Shown piece by piece: positions 1-8,652 of a stretch of 49,184 bases of DNA (the stretch's first letter is position 1; each line of letters opens with the position of its first letter). The position numbers were made by a program, and so were the translations under genes. The stretch covers positions 240,606 to 289,789 of the forward strand of contig JADMJV010000068.1 in the NCBI GenBank assembly GCA_018780265.1. Direction: 5' to 3'. The notes beneath the pieces were generated by a model. That model saw only the letters and a program-made list of their open reading frames with translations, was not told the origin of the DNA and searched no databases. The stretch comes from a bacterium (GTDB taxonomy: Bacteria > Vulcanimicrobiota > Xenobia > Xenobiales > JADMJV01).

Positions 1-2
1 AG

Positions 3-254
3 CTCCTTTACCAACGTTTGCCTCCCGACCTGTTCGAGCGCCCCAAAGCGGGTTTCTCCATTCCGCTGGGGTCATGGCTGCGCGCCCAACTGAGACCGTG
101 GGCCGAGAATTTGCTGGCCCGGATACCTCATCAGGGTTTCTTGAATCCAGACCCAATTCTTCAGCGCTGGCGCCAACATCAAGAAAAACGGCGGGATTGG
201 AGTGCATCACTGTGGACGATACTGATGTTTCAAGCCTGGCTGGAGCAGCACTAA
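3..254 (+). CDS. Asparagine synthase (glutamine-hydrolysing)-like, C-terminal fragment
   Basis: This is the last 83 codons of a gene that begins before the window. The segment RPKAGFSIPLGSWLR is characteristic of the C-terminal end of the AsnB synthetase domain, which amidates aspartate or a related carboxylate using ATP and glutamine-derived ammonia. The stop is the TAA at 252-254. The ATP-binding and glutaminase domains are outside the window, so I cannot say whether it is housekeeping AsnB or one of the AsnB-like amidotransferases common in exopolysaccharide clusters. The acyltransferase remnant immediately convergent with it favours the latter, but this is inference. Confidence 0.8.
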   Translation, partial: LLYQRLPPDLFERPKAGFSIPLGSWLRAQLRPWAENLLARIPHQGFLNPDPILQRWRQHQEKRRDWSASLWTILMFQAWLEQH

Positions 255-890
255 TCGACGCTCAAGACGGGTCGTGATCGCTCTCTCCATTGCACTAGCG
301 GACTCTCAATCCAGCGGAATGACAGGTCGGCGCTGATCAGTGCCAACGCAACGGCCACCGGCCAGGTTATCCAGGTGACCAGGCGTGGATCGCAATAAAG
401 GATATGCCAACCTGCCAGAATGGCCAGCAGCGAGTAACCACCCCAGCGGGGCCCCAAAAACTTTAACGCCAGAGGCCATAGCAGGTAGAATTGCTCTTCT
501 ACCGAGAGCGACCAGGTGTGCTGCAAGGGCCAATCGTGAACTCCAGAATACCAGTTCATCCAATAGGTGGCCGCCGCCAGCACGCACATGATATAGACCT
601 GCCGCCCAACACAGCCCAACCATTCCCAAGTAGGCGTAAAAGGCCGGGAAGATTCTCAGCGACCGCCGCCAGTAAAAACGCCAAAGAATCGTCTCGCGGA
701 GCAAAATCTGGGTGATCAAGTAACCGCTCAAGGCAAAGAAAAGACAAACCCCTTGCCTGCCTAAGTAGATCGGTTGGAGCGAAATGGAAACCATGTTGGC
801 TACACCAAGGTGCATCCAAAAAACCGGCGCGATGGCGATGGCCCGCAATCCATCCAGACCGGCCACTCTGGCTGACGAGTGATCAGACAT
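251..890 (-). pseudogene. Acyltransferase 3 (OafA/YrhL) family, frameshifted and shortened
   Basis: The family comprises multi-pass membrane enzymes that O-acylate surface polysaccharides. The N-terminal half (ATG at 888-890) reads ARVAGLDGLRAIA and LFFALSGYLI, both family hallmarks. The C-terminal half (about 600 down to 251) reads HTWSLSVEEQFYLLWP and ends with the family-typical FRWIESP. The halves lie in different frames, with the switch near 595-615, so a one-base indel is needed to join them. The joined product would be only about 214 residues, against about 340-400 for the family. The stretch between SVEEQ and IESP is about 70 residues where more than 150 are expected, so several membrane helices are missing. 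I read it as a decaying gene; a sequencing error could explain the frameshift but not the deletion. Confidence 0.75.
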
Positions 891-1218
891 AACCGTGATT
901 ATAGACCTACCGAATGAAGTCGTCCAATGAAGCGGATGGGCATGCATTTCCAGCCATTCCCGTACATAAAGTGAAGAGCCAGTTCCCTGGCTCTTCGCGG
1001 GTGGCAGGAGGGCCTTTAGAAGCGGGAACGTCACCCTTGTTCCCTGGACGTCTGCGCCGAACCTGGAATGTCGACTGCCCAGACACCGTGCTGCTCCGTG
1101 GCGCAACCTCTTGTTTTGTCTGAGTTCAGGGTAGCACTAACAAGAAGTGTGTATGTTACACCGGGGTGAACGGTCGGGTACCCAGGAACAAACCCCGGCC
1201 AGGGGAACCTCACTATTG
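891..1218. other. Intergenic region between divergent genes, with a perfect hairpin
   Basis: This 328-bp stretch lies between the divergent acyltransferase remnant and the CAP gene. The only clear structure is a perfect 10-bp inverted repeat at 973-982 and 987-996 (GAAGAGCCAG, loop TTCC, CTGGCTCTTC). It lacks a T-tract on either strand, so it does not look like a standard intrinsic terminator. No convincing coding sequence or promoter was found. Confidence 0.5.
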
Positions 1219-1947
1219 ATGAAACGACTCGCGCTGCTGGGCTGGCTGTGCACCCGACTGGCCGGTTCTCAGCCCATGATGGACGTGGAACAGGCCATCT
1301 GCGAGGCCACCAACAAGACTCGCCAGCAGCACAGCGCGGGTCCGGTCACGCTGGATTCGGTGCTCAGCGACGTGGCCCGCAAGCACTCCGAGGAGATGCT
1401 CGAACACGGCTACTTCAGTCACAGTTCACCGACCGCCATGTGTCGCTCGCTGAGCGACCGGCTCCGCAATGACCATCGATACTGCCTGTCATCGGCGGAA
1501 AATCTCTACAAATGCGAGGGTTACGCCAAGGAACAGCTAGCCGAGTCGGCCATGAGCAATTGGATGCACAGTGGCTCACACCGCCAAAACCTGATCAATG
1601 GGCGCTTCAATCGAGTAGGCGTCGGCATCGCCAGACAAGGTCCGGTGGTCGTGTTTACTCAGGTATTTAGCTACGAACCGGTCATCGTCCAGTCGCTGCA
1701 GGTCGTTCCCGAAAACCAGGGATTTCGAGTGCGATTGACCGCTCTGGTGGCCGACGGCCCCAAGCAGGGGGGACTGTTCGTGGACGATAGACGCAAGCTC
1801 AATTGGGAGGCCGGTGCTGACGGCACCTTCACCGCCGAACTGCTCTTGCCCAAGGCCGGGTTACTGCAGATCGGTCAACTCATCGGCACCCGCGAATGGT
1901 CGGTGGATACCGAGATTCCCATTCCCACACCCGCCTCACACCCGTAG
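1219..1947 (+). CDS. Secreted CAP-domain (SCP/PR-1) protein
   Basis: Predicted 242-residue exported protein. The ATG at 1219 is chosen because it follows AGGGGAAC and begins a short hydrophobic signal (MKRLALLGWL). Residues about 22-155 form a CAP domain: HSEEM (His56), GYFSH, AEN (Glu94) and SGSHRQNLI (His121) supply the conserved His/Glu cavity residues, followed by FNRVGVGIA. The last 85 residues look like a small beta-rich domain. Bacterial CAP proteins are extracellular with poorly defined roles (adhesion, proteolysis or lipid binding have been proposed), so no substrate is assigned. Four cysteines in the mature part could form disulfides. It is transcribed alone; the downstream Uma2 gene converges 7 bp away. 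Confidence 0.8.
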   Translation: MKRLALLGWLCTRLAGSQPMMDVEQAICEATNKTRQQHSAGPVTLDSVLSDVARKHSEEMLEHGYFSHSSPTAMCRSLSDRLRNDHRYCLSSAENLYKCEGYAKEQLAESAMSNWMHSGSHRQNLINGRFNRVGVGIARQGPVVVFTQVFSYEPVIVQSLQVVPENQGFRVRLTALVADGPKQGGLFVDDRRKLNWEAGADGTFTAELLLPKAGLLQIGQLIGTREWSVDTEIPIPTPASHP

Positions 1948-1954
1948 AGGGCTC

Positions 1955-2542
1955 TCAGTCCTCGTCTTCCCCAGGCATGTCTTCAAACAACTGGCTCAAA
2001 TCCAGGTGGAGGCCTGGAAAGTCGGGGCTCTCATAGTGGTCGCCACTCTCCAGGGTGGCCTCCAGGCTATAGTGCTGCTCACCCAACTTGAGCACCTCCA
2101 GCACTTTCGAGTCTGGATCGAGCAACCAGTAGTGGGGTATGCGGTTTTTTGCATAGAGGCGCATTTTCTTGACCCGATCCAGGCGGGCCGTGCCGGGGGA
2201 GAGAATTTCTACCACCAAATGAGGGGGGCCCAGGATATACTTGCGCTTGATCTGATGGCGCTGGTCGGCACGCAAGAAAATCAAGTCGGGCTCGACCGGA
2301 TTGCCGCCGTCCAGCTTCAACCCGGTAGGCGCGTTGTAGATATAGCCCTCGCCTCGTCGCTCCATTTCGTAAAATACAAACAGCAATCGCCGCGACAGCA
2401 ACTGATGCACGGTGAAGGGTGTCGGGCTGACATACAACACTCCTTCGATAATTTCATAGCGGTTGCCATCCTCGGGCAACTGCAGATAGTCCTCGTAGGT
2501 CCAGACCTTGTCACGGTTCTCGCGAGTCAACGGGAGCGTCAT
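1955..2542 (-). CDS. Uma2 family (DUF820) PD-(D/E)XK nuclease-fold protein
   Basis: 195 residues from the ATG at 2540-2542. The Uma2 pattern is clear: RYEIIEGVLY near the N-terminus, VEPDLIFL (Asp86), LVVEILSPGT (Glu112), then a Lys near 126 and YAKNRIPHYWLLDP. Asp86-Glu112-Lys126 fits the PD-(D/E)XK active site, so a metal-dependent nuclease fold is likely intact. Uma2 proteins are highly multiplied in cyanobacteria and other lineages, and their biological role is unknown. The gene lies 20 bp downstream of the coiled-coil gene on the same strand and is probably co-transcribed with it. The C-terminal end is strongly acidic (PGEDED). Confidence 0.85.
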   Translation of the reverse strand: MTLPLTRENRDKVWTYEDYLQLPEDGNRYEIIEGVLYVSPTPFTVHQLLSRRLLFVFYEMERRGEGYIYNAPTGLKLDGGNPVEPDLIFLRADQRHQIKRKYILGPPHLVVEILSPGTARLDRVKKMRLYAKNRIPHYWLLDPDSKVLEVLKLGEQHYSLEATLESGDHYESPDFPGLHLDLSQLFEDMPGEDED

Positions 2543-2562
2543 ATTCGTCTGTCCTTCCCCAG

Positions 2563-3141
2563 TTAAGCGGCCGGTGGGTTGTTGCGCTCCAGCCGTTCCA
2601 GGCGCCGAAAGACCTGCTCCAATTGGCACTTCACATCCAGCTGGCCCTCTTCGATGGAGGCACCGACCACGTCGAGCATCTTGCCGAAGCGGTCCTCCAA
2701 AAGCCGCGAACGGCCCGTCATGGTGCGCGCGGTTTCTTGCAGGTCGCCCCGCAGTTGGCCTACGGCCTCGTGGGAGGCGGCCATCTCATCGCGACTCATC
2801 TGCAGTTGCAACTGCACCACACGGGTGGCCTCTCCAACCTTGACGACGGCCTTTTCAACCTCCCCAATCGCCTTCTCAACCTCGACCATGGCCTTTTCTA
2901 CTCCGCCAATGGCTTTTTCTACTCCGCTAACGGACTTTTCTACACCGCCAATGGCATTCTCTACTACGCCTATGGCCTTTTCGGCGGTCCCGAGGCGATT
3001 CTCGGCTCCGCCCAGTCGCTCCTGAACGGAACTCAGCCCCGCATCCATCTTCTTGGCCAGATGCTCAATTTTGTCGTCCAGCTTGGCCGCTTCGACGCGG
3101 TATTCACGCCGCATTAGCGTCAGTTTCTCTCGAAATCCCAT
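2563..3141 (-). CDS. Coiled-coil protein with tandem VEKAIGG heptads
   Basis: 192 residues; ATG at 3139-3141 preceded by GGGAGG at good spacing. The N-terminus is charged and helical. From about residue 50 to 100 it consists of near-identical seven-residue units of the type AIGGVEK (variants AIGVVEN, SVSGVEK, AMVEVEK, AIGEVEK, AVVKVGE), that is, a perfect heptad register with Val/Ile/Ala at core positions. The rest is also coiled-coil-like, with no enzyme motif, signal or membrane segment. It is probably a cytoplasmic rod that oligomerises. The Uma2 gene directly downstream suggests the two products act together, but I know of no assigned function for such a pair. Confidence 0.8.
   Translation of the reverse strand: MGFREKLTLMRREYRVEAAKLDDKIEHLAKKMDAGLSSVQERLGGAENRLGTAEKAIGVVENAIGGVEKSVSGVEKAIGGVEKAMVEVEKAIGEVEKAVVKVGEATRVVQLQLQMSRDEMAASHEAVGQLRGDLQETARTMTGRSRLLEDRFGKMLDVVGASIEEGQLDVKCQLEQVFRRLERLERNNPPAA
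2847..2992. repeat. About seven 21-bp tandem repeats encoding coiled-coil heptads
   Basis: On the plus strand the unit is approximately GCCTTTTCTACTCCGCCAATG, repeated at an exact 21-bp period with scattered substitutions. Each unit encodes one heptad of the coiled-coil protein on the minus strand. The nucleotide similarity between units suggests expansion by slippage or recombination, so repeat number may vary between strains. Confidence 0.8.
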
Positions 3142-3237
3142 GGCCTATCCTCCCGGTCAGGCAAATCTCGCAGGCTCCAACGACCTGTAGAAGAGAACTT
3201 CGACAACGTGGTCACTTGTTCCCTTCAGAAAATCGAC

Positions 3238-6200
3238 CTACCAACCGCCTCCGGTAGAACCGCTGCCACCTCCCCCGGTGCCACCGCCGCCGCCTCCGGA
3301 GTCGCTGCCACCGCCGGGCGGGGGCTGAACAGAGTTCTCGGCTTCGCGCACTTTGCGCTGAAACTCGGAGTGCTCGCGACTGACCACGCTGTCGGCCTCG
3401 CTCTCGGCCCGTTGGGCGTTGGAAGAGGCGCTACGGGCTTCGGACTGGGCCGAGGAGTAGTTGCGACTGTTCAGGTAGGACTGGGCCTGGCTGATGTCCG
3501 AGCGAGCGCTGGACAGGTAGCTGTTGGCCTGCGACAGGTCGCTAGAACTGACCGAGTGAGACACCGTGCCGTAGCCCGATACGCTCTGGCTCCAACTTTG
3601 GCGCGAGGCCGAGGAGACTTCCGATTCGGCCCGCTGCAAAGAGCTTTGAGCCGACGAAATCAGTTGCTTGGCCTCGGCGCACTCCTGAGCCTCGCGCACC
3701 ATACCCAGAAACACCTGGTGCTCTGATTCCACGGCCCGGCGGGCCTCGCTCACCGATTCTTCAGCCCGCGATTCGCCCTGTTGAGCCAGGCTCTTGGCCC
3801 GATCGAAGTTCTCCGAGCTCACGGCGGATTTGGCCGAACTGATGCTCTGGCGAGCGTCGTCTAGCATCGAGCGGGCCCGACTGAGATCGCTGTAGTCCAT
3901 GCCGTGAGTGACCTGACCGAAGTCCGACACATATTGACTCCAGCTTTCGCGCTGGCATTGATCGATGGTGCTGGCCGCCTGGTTAACTTCCGAGTCTGCC
4001 TGGGCGATGGCCTGACCGGCGGCCACCTTCTGCTCAAAGATGGCGTGAGCGGCGGCCACCACCCGTTGCACTTCGGCCTTAGCCCGGTTGGCGCTGGCCT
4101 GCGAAGTTTCAGCGCCTTCCTTGGCCTTCTCGTATTCTTGCGGGCCCAATTTCGACTCGGCTCCGCTCAACTCGCTGCGCGAACCGGCCACCGTTTGTTT
4201 GGCCGCACCCAGTGCCGATGGGTCGACGGCGTGCTGCACCGTGCCGTAGCCCGATATGGACTGCGACCAGTTGGTGCGGGCGGCTTTGTCGATGTCGGCG
4301 TCGGCGCTGCTGATCAGCGACTTGGCCTGAGCGATGGCTGCGTTGGCCGCGTCGTAAGCGGCGTGGTCGAAGTTGATGGTGTTTTCCACCGAGGTGCGCA
4401 GTTGCTCGACATTGGCCAAAAACTGTCGCGCTTCGTAAGGGCTGGCCGGTTTTTGGAAGACTACCGGCTTGGATTTCTCCAACTCAGCCTGCACCTGCTT
4501 GAGCAGCTCCTTGGCTTTGGCGCGCACGTAAACAGCTTCACTGCGCTGAGCCGTCTGGGCGATTCGATCGGTGAGCGACTTCAGCTCTTGCTCGGCCGAA
4601 ACCTGATGCTGACCCAACAGTTTCTCGGCACCGGTGATGGCGTCCAGGTTGGCCTGGCCCTGCACCAAGATGCCGTTTACCTGGTTGAGTTCATCGCGCG
4701 AGGTGAGCAAATAGGCACGGTCATAGTTGTATTGGGCCTGGTCAGTGATGGTAGCTCCTTTGTCGAGCAACCGGAAGGTGTCTTCGAGAAATTCTCCCAC
4801 GATTTTGACTTTGCTGGTGCCGGCGCTGACTTCTGGCACCACCGAGCGTTGCGCCGCTGCGCTGTAGCCTTGCTCGATGCGGTCCAACGAAGGCTTGTAT
4901 TTTTCGGGAATGCTGCCGGTGATGGAGGCGTGGCGGCTGCGTCGTTCTCCGCTGCTGGCCGGATAGGCCTCGAAAGCCTTGCGGCTGTCATCCACCAACT
5001 TGTGAGCTTGCTGGGTGAGGTGAGCCACGTTTTGCAGGTGAGTGGGCGGCTCTTCCACGTTGCCCTTGTCCAAGAGCGGCTTGATGGCTTCGTAGTTCTG
5101 GCGCGATTGGTAGAGCGAGGCGGAGGGGTCGCGGTCGGGCTCGCGCAACACTTGCTCGGGTTTGCCGTCCTTAAAGACGCCGGCAGCCTTGAGGGCGCCG
5201 CACAGGCCGTCGCGGGCCGTGGCTACAGCCTGTTCGGCATCGGCGATCTGAGGCTGAGCCACGGTCCAGCGCCGGTCGTCCAGTTGGACCACCGTCTGCA
5301 CGCGAGACTCCAGGGCCTGCATGTCCTGTTTGAGTTGATCCACCGAACCCTTGACGGCCGCTTCCACAGCCTTCTCGCCAGCGCGGTCGAGTTGTAAGGA
5401 AAGTTCTTGCTTGCGAAAGTGGGCCCACTCCGTCGAGATCTGGTGGGGCTGCAGCGCGGCATCGGCCTCGGCCAGAATGGGCAAAGTGTGGCTGCGGCCA
5501 AAGTTTCCCACCCCAATAATCTGGTTGGCGTCGCCCAGCATACGCTCACCCACCTCGCCAAACTCCTGACGAGCCCGGAAGGGGTCGGTGCCTTTGACTT
5601 CGTGGCCTTTAGCCATCAATTGCTCGACGGCCGGGATGACACGTTTTGTCACCGAGGGAGCGGTGAAAGTGTTGTTCTGCTCGTCCTGCTTTTTCAAGCT
5701 CAACGAAGCCTCTTGAGTCTGTCCTGCCGAGGCCTTGACGCCGTCCAGGTAAGCGCCCACTTCGCGGCTCTCTTTGAGCAGCACCTGAGTGGTCTTGTCG
5801 TTGCCGGCCGCCAGTTTACCCAACTGGTCGAGCATCTGCACAAAAGACTCCTGGCCGGCTTTGGAGACCACCACCGACATCAGGTGTTCGCGCCAGGCTT
5901 CGGCGCGGCTGCCCTTTTCCAGGTTCAGGTTCTTGGCATCGCTCAGTTCGTAGGGCATGGGATGCTCTTTGTCGGTCAGCAATTCGACCGCCTTATCAAA
6001 ATTGCCGCTGGCGAACATGTTCTTGAGGCGAGAGCCAAAGGATGTCCCCTTGATCAGGTCGCCGGCTTCGGCCAGCACTTTCTCGCCGCCACCCATCAGG
6101 GCCAGCGCTTCGGCGGTGTTGGCCAGCAGTTCTTTGGCCAGCTTCTGGGTCGTGCCCGTGAAGGCGGCGATCTGGGTGACATCGGCTTCGTTCATCACGC

Positions 6201-7746
6201 GGATCAGCTCTTTGGATTTGCCACCCATGGCGGCGATGGCCTCGTCGAGTTCGGCTTCGGCCTCTTTGCGTCGTCCGCGTGCCTTCAGGTTGAGAATGAG
6301 AGCGGTGGCAATCAATCCCACGCCCACGGCTGCCGAGCCGTAAAGCTTGATATTGCGGGCGGCCGCCTCGGATTGAGTGGAGGCCTGGATGTGATGCTGC
6401 GTCTGTTGAGCGGCCGTGCGGGCCCCCTCCAGTTGAGGTTGAAAATCGAGTTCGTTGGCGTCGTAGCGCTGCTGGTAGGCGGCCATCTGGTCCTTGGCCT
6501 GCTGCAGGCTCTCACGGGCCTGTTGAGCCTGGCCATTGCCGGGCAACTTGGTCACCTGCTGCTCCAATTCGGTAATCAGCGTGCGAATTTCTTGGGCCTG
6601 CTGGGGAGCCTGTTCAAACTGGGCCAGCCGGCCTTCGTACTGGGCTAAAGCGGTTTGCAGCGACTTGGCCGTCTGACTGGCGGCTCCGTAGTCACGGGCT
6701 TTCAGGCTGTCTTTGGCCGACTTGAGCTGGGCCTTCCAGCTGTCCAGGGGCGGCTGACCCAGGCTGCCCTTGGCGCCGTGCTTCCTCTGAAAATCCTTGG
6801 CTTTGTCGCCCACCGAGTCGAGCTGTTTGTCGGCCTGGTCGACCACCGCCTGGGCTCCGCGGACGGTCGTTCCCACGTGTTTTTCCACGCCGGCGTCGAT
6901 CTTGTCGAGCACCTGGCCAAAGGCCTGGGGCACACCCTGGCCACCGCGCACGGCGTCCACATAGGTTTGCATCAAGGTGCGTGGCTCCAGGGTTTCGCGA
7001 TCGACAAAGTCGTTCTCGCCCACATCGGCGTCGTCGAGCAGTTGCTCCGATCGCATGTAAATGGCCCGGTCCTTGCCGGTCTGCTGGATAAATTTCTGGT
7101 CGGTGACCTTAAAATAGACCATAAAGACCGAACCGTTGGGCTGGCCCGTCTCTTTGTCCACCACCCCTTTAAACTGAGGGCTGTTGGCGATGCCGCGGGC
7201 CAGCGCGTAGTCGTCGCTTTTTACGTTGTCGCTCTGAGCGATCAACACCACATAGGCGTTGGGATGCTTGGCGAAGACATCCTGAAACTGCTTCATGTCC
7301 AGATTCTGGCCCTGATACTGAGGTTGCCCCACCACATAGATCTGGCGGCTGGCGCTAAACTGATTGACCACATCCTGGACGCTGCCCGCGAAGACCGGCT
7401 TGGTATCGCGGAAGCTGTCGGCCAACGTGCGCGCCTGCGTGGTGGCGGCCGGTCTAACCTGAACCTGAGCCTGGGCGGGGGCAGCCATGGAGAGCAGCGC
7501 TCCACCCACGCCTACCAGGCCCAGAGCCACCTTAAGAGCCGTGCGTCCGCCCGTTTCCTTATGCCCCTCGGCCTGACTGTCCGGCGAAGCGGGCAGTTCG
7601 GGAGGCTTAACCTCTTTGCCCGGTCCTACGCCACCTACCCAACCGTCGCTGGGGTCCTTGACCACCGGTGGAGTCTCTGGGGCCGGCGCCTGCTGGCGCA
7701 GGGGGCTGAGATTTTGGAAGGATCCTGTTTTGTGTATCATGGACAT
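3238..7746 (-). CDS. Giant helical repeat protein with two hydrophobic segments and a Gly-rich tail
   Basis: 1,502 residues. I choose the ATG at 7744-7746, preceded by TAGGAGAGCT; a TTG at 7767 is a weaker alternative. Order: Pro-rich N-terminus (1-65), hydrophobic segment ending APAQAQ (about 65-90, signal- or anchor-like), an alpha/beta domain (about 95-210, IYVVGQP...AYVVLIAQ) loosely reminiscent of TPM domains, a long Gln-rich helical region, a membrane segment (about 470-490, VGVGLIATALILNL), then about 1,000 residues of predicted helices. Three C-terminal repeats of about 110-115 residues each contain a WSQ-[SY]-[IV]-S-[GD]-[YF]-G-x-V-x-H motif. It ends in a poly-Gly/Ser tail closing GGGW, as in many TPM proteins. 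Function unknown; envelope-associated scaffolding is an inference. Confidence 0.8.
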   Translation of the reverse strand: MSMIHKTGSFQNLSPLRQQAPAPETPPVVKDPSDGWVGGVGPGKEVKPPELPASPDSQAEGHKETGGRTALKVALGLVGVGGALLSMAAPAQAQVQVRPAATTQARTLADSFRDTKPVFAGSVQDVVNQFSASRQIYVVGQPQYQGQNLDMKQFQDVFAKHPNAYVVLIAQSDNVKSDDYALARGIANSPQFKGVVDKETGQPNGSVFMVYFKVTDQKFIQQTGKDRAIYMRSEQLLDDADVGENDFVDRETLEPRTLMQTYVDAVRGGQGVPQAFGQVLDKIDAGVEKHVGTTVRGAQAVVDQADKQLDSVGDKAKDFQRKHGAKGSLGQPPLDSWKAQLKSAKDSLKARDYGAASQTAKSLQTALAQYEGRLAQFEQAPQQAQEIRTLITELEQQVTKLPGNGQAQQARESLQQAKDQMAAYQQRYDANELDFQPQLEGARTAAQQTQHHIQASTQSEAAARNIKLYGSAAVGVGLIATALILNLKARGRRKEAEAELDEAIAAMGGKSKELIRVMNEADVTQIAAFTGTTQKLAKELLANTAEALALMGGGEKVLAEAGDLIKGTSFGSRLKNMFASGNFDKAVELLTDKEHPMPYELSDAKNLNLEKGSRAEAWREHLMSVVVSKAGQESFVQMLDQLGKLAAGNDKTTQVLLKESREVGAYLDGVKASAGQTQEASLSLKKQDEQNNTFTAPSVTKRVIPAVEQLMAKGHEVKGTDPFRARQEFGEVGERMLGDANQIIGVGNFGRSHTLPILAEADAALQPHQISTEWAHFRKQELSLQLDRAGEKAVEAAVKGSVDQLKQDMQALESRVQTVVQLDDRRWTVAQPQIADAEQAVATARDGLCGALKAAGVFKDGKPEQVLREPDRDPSASLYQSRQNYEAIKPLLDKGNVEEPPTHLQNVAHLTQQAHKLVDDSRKAFEAYPASSGERRSRHASITGSIPEKYKPSLDRIEQGYSAAAQRSVVPEVSAGTSKVKIVGEFLEDTFRLLDKGATITDQAQYNYDRAYLLTSRDELNQVNGILVQGQANLDAITGAEKLLGQHQVSAEQELKSLTDRIAQTAQRSEAVYVRAKAKELLKQVQAELEKSKPVVFQKPASPYEARQFLANVEQLRTSVENTINFDHAAYDAANAAIAQAKSLISSADADIDKAARTNWSQSISGYGTVQHAVDPSALGAAKQTVAGSRSELSGAESKLGPQEYEKAKEGAETSQASANRAKAEVQRVVAAAHAIFEQKVAAGQAIAQADSEVNQAASTIDQCQRESWSQYVSDFGQVTHGMDYSDLSRARSMLDDARQSISSAKSAVSSENFDRAKSLAQQGESRAEESVSEARRAVESEHQVFLGMVREAQECAEAKQLISSAQSSLQRAESEVSSASRQSWSQSVSGYGTVSHSVSSSDLSQANSYLSSARSDISQAQSYLNSRNYSSAQSEARSASSNAQRAESEADSVVSREHSEFQRKVREAENSVQPPPGGGSDSGGGGGGTGGGGSGSTGGGW

Positions 7747-7803
7747 AGCTCTCCTAGGTTCGGCCAAGGTACCAAATCACCCTTAAATAGACCTGAGCTG
7801 ACG

Positions 7804-8370
7804 TCAGGCTACGTTTTCTTTCCAATTACTTGAGCGGGTGCCCGGGTGGCCCGGCGTCACTCGCGAGCGAAACACCTCCACCACGGTTCCCTGGATGTGG
7901 GCCATCCGCCAGTAAGTCATGCCGACCTTGAAGGCCACATTCTTGGCATGTGCATTGTCGGGGGGCACAAACGCGTGAAACTCCGTCAGCCCGTGCTGGG
8001 CATGGCCGTAGTCTATCAATCCCAATATCGCCTCGGTGGCCAACCCTCTGCCCCAGGCAGATCGCAGCAGGCGGTATTCCACGGCCATCAGCGAGGTGGT
8101 TTCGCCATCGAGCCAGCGCGGCATCAAGAGGGCTACTCCCACTACATGATTGTGCTCCACCACGGCCCAGGCCCCCAGCCTTAGTTCTTGGATGGATTCC
8201 AGCGAATTCTCCACCCAGGCCAGCGCTCGGGCCCGATCCATCGGCTCCTTGAAGGGTCCCCAATCGGCTCTAAATCCCAATTCCTGGGTCATAAGCACCA
8301 ATCGATCCACATCGCTCACTTGCCAGGGGCGCATCACCAGGCGGTCCGTACGAATCCAAGGATCTTCCAC
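7804..8370 (-). CDS. GNAT family N-acetyltransferase, RimJ/RimL-like
   Basis: 188 residues from the GTG at 8368-8370. This start sits 5 nt after a perfect GGAGG, and it gives the typical beginning of the subfamily (IRTDRLVMRPW). The acetyl-CoA pyrophosphate-binding loop is visible as RSAWGRGLATEA, followed by the FVPPDNAHAKNVAFKVGM region typical of RimJ/RimL-like enzymes, which acetylate protein N-termini, amino acids or small molecules. The substrate cannot be read from sequence. Upstream ATG and TTG codons in frame (8397, 8412) lack a ribosome-binding site. The gene is isolated, 57 bp upstream of the giant repeat protein on the same strand. Confidence 0.85.
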   Translation of the reverse strand: MEDPWIRTDRLVMRPWQVSDVDRLVLMTQELGFRADWGPFKEPMDRARALAWVENSLESIQELRLGAWAVVEHNHVVGVALLMPRWLDGETTSLMAVEYRLLRSAWGRGLATEAILGLIDYGHAQHGLTEFHAFVPPDNAHAKNVAFKVGMTYWRMAHIQGTVVEVFRSRVTPGHPGTRSSNWKENVA

Positions 8371-8375
8371 AAAAG

Positions 8376-8380
8376 CCTCC
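8376..8380 (-). promoter_or_regulatory. Ribosome-binding site deciding the GTG start of the GNAT gene
   Basis: GGAGG on the minus strand, separated from the GTG at 8368-8370 by five bases (CTTTT). It favours this start over the in-frame ATG 27 bases further upstream. Confidence 0.7.
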
Positions 8381-8652
8381 AAAAATGAACGAAACATGAA
8401 CGACTTCGGCAATCTTGTTCACATCTGCCGGGCATCTTTTGGCTCCAGGCCCCCAAATCCTCGGACTTTGTCTCAAGCCCCGGCAAACAAGGGGTCTTTA
8501 CCAATACAGCGATAAAACTGCGGATAAAAACCGGCCCAAAGATGTTGCAGAGCGGTAAACATCTACTAACAGCCGCAGGCTATAGTCTATCCAGGGCAGC
8601 CACACCCGTCCCACAGAGGAAGGCGGGCGGCCCATGAGGGAGAGCAGATATC

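Noticed and set aside
2847..2992. Regular 21-bp repeats suggesting a CRISPR or minisatellite
   Set aside because: There are no unique spacers and the period is 21 bp with units in frame. The repeats encode coiled-coil heptads of a protein-coding gene.
5407..5569. Possible separate gene start within the giant protein region
   Set aside because: The minus-strand frame is continuous from 7746 to 3238 with no internal stop, and the repeat structure spans the region.
3904..7833. Three long plus-strand open frames (about 390-500 codons) opposite the giant repeat protein
   Set aside because: Their translations are rich in Gly, Leu, Arg and His without domains. They are antisense to a convincing coding frame, as expected in GC-rich DNA with biased third positions.
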